Source: Tardiphaga sp. (GTDB taxonomy: Bacteria; Pseudomonadota; Alphaproteobacteria; Rhizobiales; Xanthobacteraceae). Taken from it: 11,351 nucleotides of DNA. Made by a program: the position numbers and the translations under genes. Shown here piece by piece: positions 7,194-11,351 of this stretch. The notes beneath the pieces were generated by a model, which saw only the letters and a list, made by a program, of their open reading frames with translations, was not told where the DNA came from and searched no databases. Location: assembly GCA_028290325.1 (NCBI GenBank), contig JAQGJY010000211.1, forward strand, positions 1 through 11,351, given 5' to 3'. Numbering within the stretch: position 1 is the first letter of the stretch; every line of letters starts with the position of its first letter.

Positions 7194-7217
7194 AGGGCCC
7201 TCAGAGGCCCTTTTTTA
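7194..7217 (+). terminator. Rho-independent terminator of the ilv attenuator
   Basis: AGGGCC (7194-7199) pairs perfectly with GGCCCT (7206-7211) around a 6-base loop, followed at once by a run of T (7211-7216). It lies 28 bases after the leader stop codon and 52 bases before the ilvB start, so it would end transcription before ilvB unless the antiterminator forms. Confidence 0.88.
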
Positions 7218-7268
7218 TTGCCGTCACTTCAGGACACTCAGCGCCCGCAGGCGCAGCCGGAGCCCACC

Positions 7269-9062
7269 ATGACCGATAGCCAAGCTCACGATCCGCACAA
7301 GGACTCGCCCAACCAGATGACCGGCGCCGCCATGATCGTCCGCGCGCTGGTCGATCATGGCGTCAAGCATCTGTTCGGCTATCCCGGTGGCGCGGTGCTG
7401 CCGATCTATGACGAGTTGTTCCAGCAGAGCGATGTGGAACACATTCTGGTGCGGCACGAGCAGGGCGCGGGCCATGCGGCGGAAGGTTATGCGCGTTCGA
7501 CGGGCAAGCCTGGCGTCGTGCTGGTGACATCAGGTCCCGGCGCCACCAACATGGTGACGCCGCTGACGGACGCGTTGATGGATTCCATTCCGCTGGTCTG
7601 CATCACCGGGCAAGTGCCGACGCATCTGATCGGCAACGACGCGTTTCAGGAATGCGACACGGTCGGCATCACGCGGCCCTGCACCAAGCACAATTGGCTG
7701 GTGCGCGACGTCAACGATCTCGCCAAGGTGCTGCACGAGGCGTTCTATGTCGCGACCACGGGCCGTCCGGGTCCGGTTGTGGTGGACGTGCCGAAGGATG
7801 TGCAGTTTGCCATCGGCACCTATCACCCGCCGCGACGGTCCGACGTCCATGTCTCCTACAATCCGCGCGTGAAGGGCGACGCCAATCAGATCCGCAAGGC
7901 CGTGGCCTTGCTGGCCGGCGCGAAGCGGCCGATCATTTATTCCGGCGGCGGCGTCATCAATTCGGGCCGGGAGGCGAGCAAGCTGTTGCGCGAGCTGGTC
8001 GAAGTGACCGGCTTTCCGATCACATCGACGCTGATGGGTCTGGGTGCCTATCCGGCGTCGGGACCGAACTGGCTCGGCATGCTCGGCATGCACGGCACCT
8101 ACGAAGCCAATATGGCGATGCATGATTGCGACGTCATGCTCTGCGTCGGCGCGCGTTTCGACGACCGCATCACGGGTCGCACCGACGCGTTCTCGCCGAA
8201 CTCGAAGAAGATCCACATCGACATCGACCCGTCGTCGATCAACAAGAACATCCGCGTCGATGTTCCGATCATCGGCGATTGCGCCAACGTGCTCGGCGAC
8301 ATCCTGCAAGTGTTCAAGGCCGAAGCGACGAAACCCAAGGTCGATCCATGGTGGTTCGAGATCGGTAAATGGCGCGCGCGCAATTCGCTGGCCTACAAGA
8401 AGAACAACGATGTGATTCTGCCGCAATACGCGATCCATCGGCTGTTCGAATTGACCAAAGATCGCGATACCTACATCACGACCGAGGTCGGCCAGCATCA
8501 GATGTGGGCGGCGCAGTTCTACGGCTTTGAGGAGCCGCATCGCTGGATGACCTCGGGCGGCCTCGGCACGATGGGCTACGGCCTGCCGGCCGCGCTCGGC
8601 GTGCAGGTCGCGCATCGCGACGCGCTGGTGATCGATATTGCCGGCGACGCGTCGGTTCAGATGACGATGCAGGAGATGTCGGCGGCGGTTCAATTCGAGT
8701 TGCCGATCAAAATCTTCATCCTGAACAACCAGTATATGGGCATGGTGCGGCAGTGGCAGCAGTTGCTGCATGGCAATCGCCTGTCGCATTCCTATTCCGA
8801 CTCGCTGCCGGATTTCGTCAAGCTCGCGGAGGCCTATGGCGGCGTCGGCCTGCAATGCACCAAGCCCGGTGATCTCGATGCCGCGATCTTGGAAATGATC
8901 AACGTCAAGAAGCCGGTGCTGTTCGATTGCCGCGTGGCGTCGCTCGAAAACTGCTTCCCGATGATTCCGTCCGGCAAGGCACACAACGAAATGCTGTTGC
9001 CGGCGGAAGCCAACGACGAAACCACGGCAGCCGCCTTCGCTGGCGGTAAGGCGTTGGTGTGA
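7269..9062 (+). CDS. ilvB: Acetolactate synthase (acetohydroxyacid synthase) large catalytic subunit
   Basis: With TPP, Mg2+ and FAD, this enzyme condenses two pyruvates to 2-acetolactate, or pyruvate with 2-oxobutyrate to 2-aceto-2-hydroxybutyrate, the first common step to Val/Leu and Ile. The 597-residue protein has the N-terminal TPP-binding fold with GYPGGAVLPIYDEL and catalytic Glu64 in RHEQGAGHAAEGYAR, a central FAD-binding domain with VGARFDDRITG, and the C-terminal TPP/Mg domain with GDAS (Asp460) and LNNQYMGMVRQW (Asn486/487). The start at 7269 has GGAG (7259-7262) six bases upstream. The in-frame ATG at 7188 lies before the attenuator terminator and would add 27 unlikely residues. 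IlvH, its regulatory partner, follows 150 bases downstream. Some annotators call this gene ilvI; the isozyme class cannot be fixed from one locus. Expression should be controlled by the upstream attenuator. Confidence 0.97.
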   Translation: MTDSQAHDPHKDSPNQMTGAAMIVRALVDHGVKHLFGYPGGAVLPIYDELFQQSDVEHILVRHEQGAGHAAEGYARSTGKPGVVLVTSGPGATNMVTPLTDALMDSIPLVCITGQVPTHLIGNDAFQECDTVGITRPCTKHNWLVRDVNDLAKVLHEAFYVATTGRPGPVVVDVPKDVQFAIGTYHPPRRSDVHVSYNPRVKGDANQIRKAVALLAGAKRPIIYSGGGVINSGREASKLLRELVEVTGFPITSTLMGLGAYPASGPNWLGMLGMHGTYEANMAMHDCDVMLCVGARFDDRITGRTDAFSPNSKKIHIDIDPSSINKNIRVDVPIIGDCANVLGDILQVFKAEATKPKVDPWWFEIGKWRARNSLAYKKNNDVILPQYAIHRLFELTKDRDTYITTEVGQHQMWAAQFYGFEEPHRWMTSGGLGTMGYGLPAALGVQVAHRDALVIDIAGDASVQMTMQEMSAAVQFELPIKIFILNNQYMGMVRQWQQLLHGNRLSHSYSDSLPDFVKLAEAYGGVGLQCTKPGDLDAAILEMINVKKPVLFDCRVASLENCFPMIPSGKAHNEMLLPAEANDETTAAAFAGGKALV

Positions 9063-9078
9063 TGTGATGCGTGGGCGG

Positions 9079-9184
9079 CGTCATCCTGAGGAGCCGCGCA
9101 GCGGTGTCTCGAAGGACGACGCCGTGATGAACCTGCCGTCCCCTTCGAGACGTGCGCCAGGTGGCGCGCTGCTCAGGGCGACGG
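9079..9184. repeat. Long imperfect palindromic intergenic repeat between ilvB and ilvH
   Basis: The left arm (9079-9115) and the right arm (9142-9184) are imperfect inverted copies. GTCTCGAAGG (9106-9115) matches CCTTCGAGAC (9142-9151) exactly, and the CGTCATCCTGAG start (9079-9090) matches the CTCAGGGCGACG end (9172-9183) with two mismatches. The RNA would fold into a long stem of about 105 bases. From memory, elements of this type (start TCATCCTGAGGAGC, core CTTCGAGAC) occur in many copies between genes of Bradyrhizobium and relatives. It fills most of the ilvB-ilvH gap and could alter mRNA processing or the ratio of the two subunits. Confidence 0.75.
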
Positions 9185-9212
9185 GCTCTGAACTGTGCCG
9201 ATGAGGACGACA

Positions 9213-9755
9213 ATGACCCAACACGCCTCCGCCTATTTCATGGAAGACCGCATCGATCCTAACGAAACCCACACCCTGTCGGTGCTGGTCGCCAACGAGC
9301 CCGGCGTGCTGGCGCGCGTCATCGGGCTGTTCTCCGGCCGTGGCTATAACATCGAAAGCCTGACCGTGTCGGAGACCGAGAGCCAGAAGCATCTCTCGCG
9401 CATCACCATCGTCACGACCGGCACGCCGATGGTGATCCAGCAGATCAAACATCAACTCGACCGCATGATTCCAGTATATCGCGTGGTCGACATGACGACG
9501 TCCGGTCGCTCGATCGAGCGCGAGCTGGCGATGGTCAAATTGCGCGGCACCGGTGATCACCGCGTCGAGGCTTTGCGGATGGCCGAGGCATTTCGTGCCC
9601 GTGTGATCGATGCGACCAATGAGAGCTTCGTGTTCGAGATCACAGGCTCGTCGTCGAAGATCAACCAGTTCATCGAACTGATGCGGCCGCTCGGCCTCGT
9701 CGAAATCTCGCGCACCGGCGTCGCGGCGATCAGTCGGGGCGCGGAGGGGATGTGA
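9213..9755 (+). CDS. ilvH: Acetolactate synthase small regulatory subunit
   Basis: IlvH binds the IlvB catalytic subunit, raises its activity, and carries the site for feedback inhibition by valine. The 180-residue product begins with an ACT domain (about 14-90: HTLSVLVANEPGVLARVIGL, then GRGYNIESLTVS and ITIVTTG), followed by the typical C-terminal domain with RELAMVKLRG, GRSIERE and the end region LVEISRTGVAAISRG. The start at 9213 is chosen because GAGG (9203-9206) lies six bases upstream and it gives the MTQHASAYF beginning and usual length. In-frame GTG at 9195 and ATG at 9201 are alternatives with no better signal. It probably shares a transcript with ilvB across the palindromic repeat. 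Confidence 0.97.
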   Translation: MTQHASAYFMEDRIDPNETHTLSVLVANEPGVLARVIGLFSGRGYNIESLTVSETESQKHLSRITIVTTGTPMVIQQIKHQLDRMIPVYRVVDMTTSGRSIERELAMVKLRGTGDHRVEALRMAEAFRARVIDATNESFVFEITGSSSKINQFIELMRPLGLVEISRTGVAAISRGAEGM

Positions 9756-9771
9756 TTGCTGGTAGGCGGCA

Positions 9772-10644
9772 ATGAAACCGCTCGATATCGCCCTGGCGGT
9801 CGGCATCGCCGTGATCTGGGGCCTGGGCTTCGTCATCACGCGCGTCGCGGTCGACGAGATGTCGTCGTCGTTGCTGACGGCGTTGCGGTTTGCCGTGATG
9901 GCGTTGCCGTGCCTGTTTCTGCCGCGCCCGAAGCTGGCGCTGTCGACGTTGATCGGCATCAGCCTGATGCTGGTCTGTCAGTTTCTGTCGCAGACCTACG
10001 GCATCGCGCATGGCGTTCCGGCGGGATTGACGGCTGTCATCGTGCAAAGCCAGGCGCTGTTCACGGTGGCCTTGGCGGCCTTGGTCTTCAAGGAGATGCC
10101 GACGCGCGCGCAGATTATCGGCATCGCGATTGCGACATGTGGACTGCTGATGATCTGCGGCACGGTCGGATATGATTTCAGCGTCGGGCCGTTCGCGGTG
10201 CTGATGATCGCGCCGATCACATTCGCCTGTTCGAACCTGCTGCTGCGTCACGCGCGGGGCGTCTCGATGCTCGATCTCGGCGCCTGGGTCGGTCTGCTCT
10301 CGCTGGCACCGCTGACGATGGCCGTTATCGTGTTCGATGGGCCCGCGGCGACGTGGCAATCGCTGACGCATATGTCGCTGTTCGTCGCAGGCTGCGTCGT
10401 GTTTCTCGGCGTCGTCGGCACCAGCTTCGGCTATTGGGTCTGGGGCCGGCTGCTGCACAAGTACACCGCCGCGCAAGTCGTGCCGTTTGCATTGCTGGTG
10501 CCGTTCGTTGGCGCGGCCGCGTCCAGTCTCGCTTTCGGTGAGACATTTGGCCCGTTGCGCGCGGCGGGAATGATCGTCGTGGTCTGCGGCATCGCGGTCA
10601 TGTTGTTCACCGGCCGAACCAGAACTTTGCCGGAGGTCGGCTAG
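9772..10644 (+). CDS. EamA/DMT-superfamily transporter, probable metabolite exporter
   Basis: This 290-residue, very hydrophobic protein has about ten predicted membrane helices arranged as two EamA repeats. The first starts with ALAVGIAVIWGLGFVITR at the N-terminus and the second with PFAVLMIAPITFACSNLLLR in the middle. Drug/metabolite transporters of this family export amino acids and related metabolites from the cytoplasm; YdeD (EamA) of E. coli exports cysteine pathway metabolites. The gene begins 16 bases after the ilvH stop with AGG-like bases just upstream, so it is very probably co-transcribed with ilvBH. Position suggests a link to branched-chain amino acid or keto-acid overflow, but the substrate is not readable from sequence. 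GC content and codon use look like the neighbours', so there is no sign of recent transfer. Confidence 0.9.
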   Translation: MKPLDIALAVGIAVIWGLGFVITRVAVDEMSSSLLTALRFAVMALPCLFLPRPKLALSTLIGISLMLVCQFLSQTYGIAHGVPAGLTAVIVQSQALFTVALAALVFKEMPTRAQIIGIAIATCGLLMICGTVGYDFSVGPFAVLMIAPITFACSNLLLRHARGVSMLDLGAWVGLLSLAPLTMAVIVFDGPAATWQSLTHMSLFVAGCVVFLGVVGTSFGYWVWGRLLHKYTAAQVVPFALLVPFVGAAASSLAFGETFGPLRAAGMIVVVCGIAVMLFTGRTRTLPEVG

Positions 10645-10676
10645 GCGCATCGGCCGTCCACGACACAGAAATCGTC

Positions 10677-10722
10677 GCCGCGGGGTTGTCTCGCGGCACC
10701 AGCCGCCCTAAAAACCGGCGGC
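10677..10722 (+). other. Two tandem GC hairpins after eamA-family gene
   Basis: GCCGCG (10677-10682) pairs with CGCGGC (10692-10697), and GCCGCC (10702-10707) pairs with GGCGGC (10717-10722); both loops are 9 bases. No T-run follows either. They may mark the 3' end of the ilvBH-transporter transcript by Rho-assisted or structural means. Confidence 0.4.
10686..10714 (+). promoter_or_regulatory. Weak candidate promoter for ilvC
   Basis: TTGTCT (10686-10691) and TAAAAA (10709-10714) are separated by 17 bases, each matching four of six consensus positions. Start would fall near 10720, giving a roughly 90-base untranslated leader with no leader peptide or T-run terminator. It overlaps the tandem hairpins, so the call is tentative; ilvC might instead be read through from upstream. 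Confidence 0.25.
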
Positions 10723-10809
10723 AATTCAAGGGCCGGACGCATGGGCGGCCGGTCCATTCAGAACAGGCGGGATGAATTTTCAGCCGCCGACAACCAAGGG
10801 GAACGACCC

Positions 10810-11351
10810 ATGCGGGTGTATTACGATCGCGACGCCGACCTCAATCTCATCAAGGGCAAGAAGGTCTGCATCGTCGGCTATGGCAGCCAGGGTCACGCGC
10901 ATGCGCTGAACCTGAAGGATTCCGGCGTCAAGGACGTCGCCATCGCGCTGCGCAAGGGATCGGCCACCGCCAAGAAGGCCGAAGCTGCCGGTTTCAAGGT
11001 GATGGAAGTCGCCGAAGCCGCGAAGTGGGCCGACGTCGTCATGATGCTGACGCCCGACGAATTGCAGGGCGACATCTATCGCGAGCACCTGCACGACAAC
11101 ATGAAGAATGGCGCGGCGCTGTTGTTCGCCCACGGTCTCAACGTCCATTTCAACCTGCTGGAGCCACGCGCCGATCTCGACGTTCTGATGATCGCGCCAA
11201 AGGGTCCCGGCCACACCGTGCGTTCGGAATATCAGCGCGGCGGCGGCGTGCCCTGCCTGATCGCGATCAGCAAGGATGCGTCGGGCAATGCCCATGACCT
11301 CGGTCTGAGCTACGCCTCCGCCGTGGGTGGCGGTCGCGCCGGCATCATCGA
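10810..11351 (+). CDS. ilvC: Ketol-acid reductoisomerase, N-terminal part (3' end outside window)
   Basis: IlvC converts acetolactate or acetohydroxybutyrate to the 2,3-dihydroxy acid by Mg2+-dependent alkyl migration and NADPH reduction, the step after IlvBH. About 180 of the usual 340 or so residues are present, covering the Rossmann NADPH domain. Visible are the start MRVYYDRDADLNLIKGKKV, the dinucleotide motif GYGSQGHAHALNL (23-35), LRKGS in the cofactor-specificity loop, LTPDELQ, and the conserved catalytic-site His108 in FAHGLN, followed by APKGPGHTVRSEY. This is the short class I form. The Mg2+ ligands of the knotted C-terminal domain lie past the window edge. AGGGGA (10797-10802) stands 7 bases before the ATG at 10810. 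An in-frame ATG at 10741 has no such site and would add residues not typical of the family. Confidence 0.97.
   Translation, partial: MRVYYDRDADLNLIKGKKVCIVGYGSQGHAHALNLKDSGVKDVAIALRKGSATAKKAEAAGFKVMEVAEAAKWADVVMMLTPDELQGDIYREHLHDNMKNGAALLFAHGLNVHFNLLEPRADLDVLMIAPKGPGHTVRSEYQRGGGVPCLIAISKDASGNAHDLGLSYASAVGGGRAGII

Noticed and set aside
7188..7268. In-frame upstream ATG that would lengthen IlvB by 27 residues
   Set aside because: It lies in the attenuator just before the terminator stem; the ATG at 7269 has a proper GGAG site and the family-typical N-terminus.
7530..8984. Minus-strand open frame of 484 codons opposite ilvB
   Set aside because: The plus strand encodes a complete acetolactate synthase here; the reverse product has only the GC-driven Arg/His/Asp composition.
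9730..10650. Minus-strand open frame of 306 codons opposite the EamA transporter
   Set aside because: The product is an extreme Arg/Gln/His/Asp-rich chain, the typical mirror of a hydrophobic membrane-protein gene.
10741..10809. In-frame upstream ATG that would lengthen IlvC by 23 residues
   Set aside because: No ribosome-binding site; the ATG at 10810 has AGGGGA 7 bases upstream and begins with the highly conserved MRVYYDRDADL.

Overview
The window is high-GC, densely coding bacterial chromosome. Gene content, codon bias, and the form of SerB, MiaA and the branched-chain amino acid genes point to an alphaproteobacterium of the Bradyrhizobium/Rhodopseudomonas group (Nitrobacteraceae). This placement rests on recognised protein families, not on a database search.

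Layout. (1) Positions 1-5064 (+) hold a lipid-oxidation neighbourhood: the 3' end of a wax ester synthase/diacylglycerol acyltransferase-like gene, a soluble epoxide hydrolase with all expected catalytic residues, and a self-sufficient CYP102-type cytochrome P450 fused to its FMN/FAD reductase. (2) Positions 5149-6997 hold phosphoserine phosphatase serB (-) and tRNA dimethylallyltransferase miaA (+). They are divergent, and their ATG codons overlap by two bases. (3) Positions 7042-11351 (+) hold branched-chain amino acid biosynthesis: a promoter, a short leader peptide with consecutive Leu-Leu-Ile-Val-Val-Val codons, a rho-independent terminator with competing structures (a transcription attenuator), ilvB (acetolactate synthase large subunit), a palindromic intergenic repeat, ilvH (regulatory subunit), an EamA-family exporter, and ilvC (ketol-acid reductoisomerase), which runs off the window.

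How the genes fit together. IlvB/IlvH make acetolactate or acetohydroxybutyrate and IlvC converts these to the dihydroxy acids leading to Val, Ile and Leu. The leader peptide would sense charging of the matching tRNAs. The exporter between ilvH and ilvC may release an amino acid or related metabolite, but its substrate cannot be read from sequence. In the first block, a plausible but unproven flow is P450 hydroxylation or epoxidation of a fatty substrate, followed by epoxide opening to a diol, next to an acyltransferase of neutral-lipid synthesis.

Most of the window is ordinary housekeeping and catabolic DNA. I see no CRISPR array, phage, transposase or defence system. The most informative non-coding element is the ilv attenuator. 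The most unusual architecture is the serB/miaA start-codon overlap.
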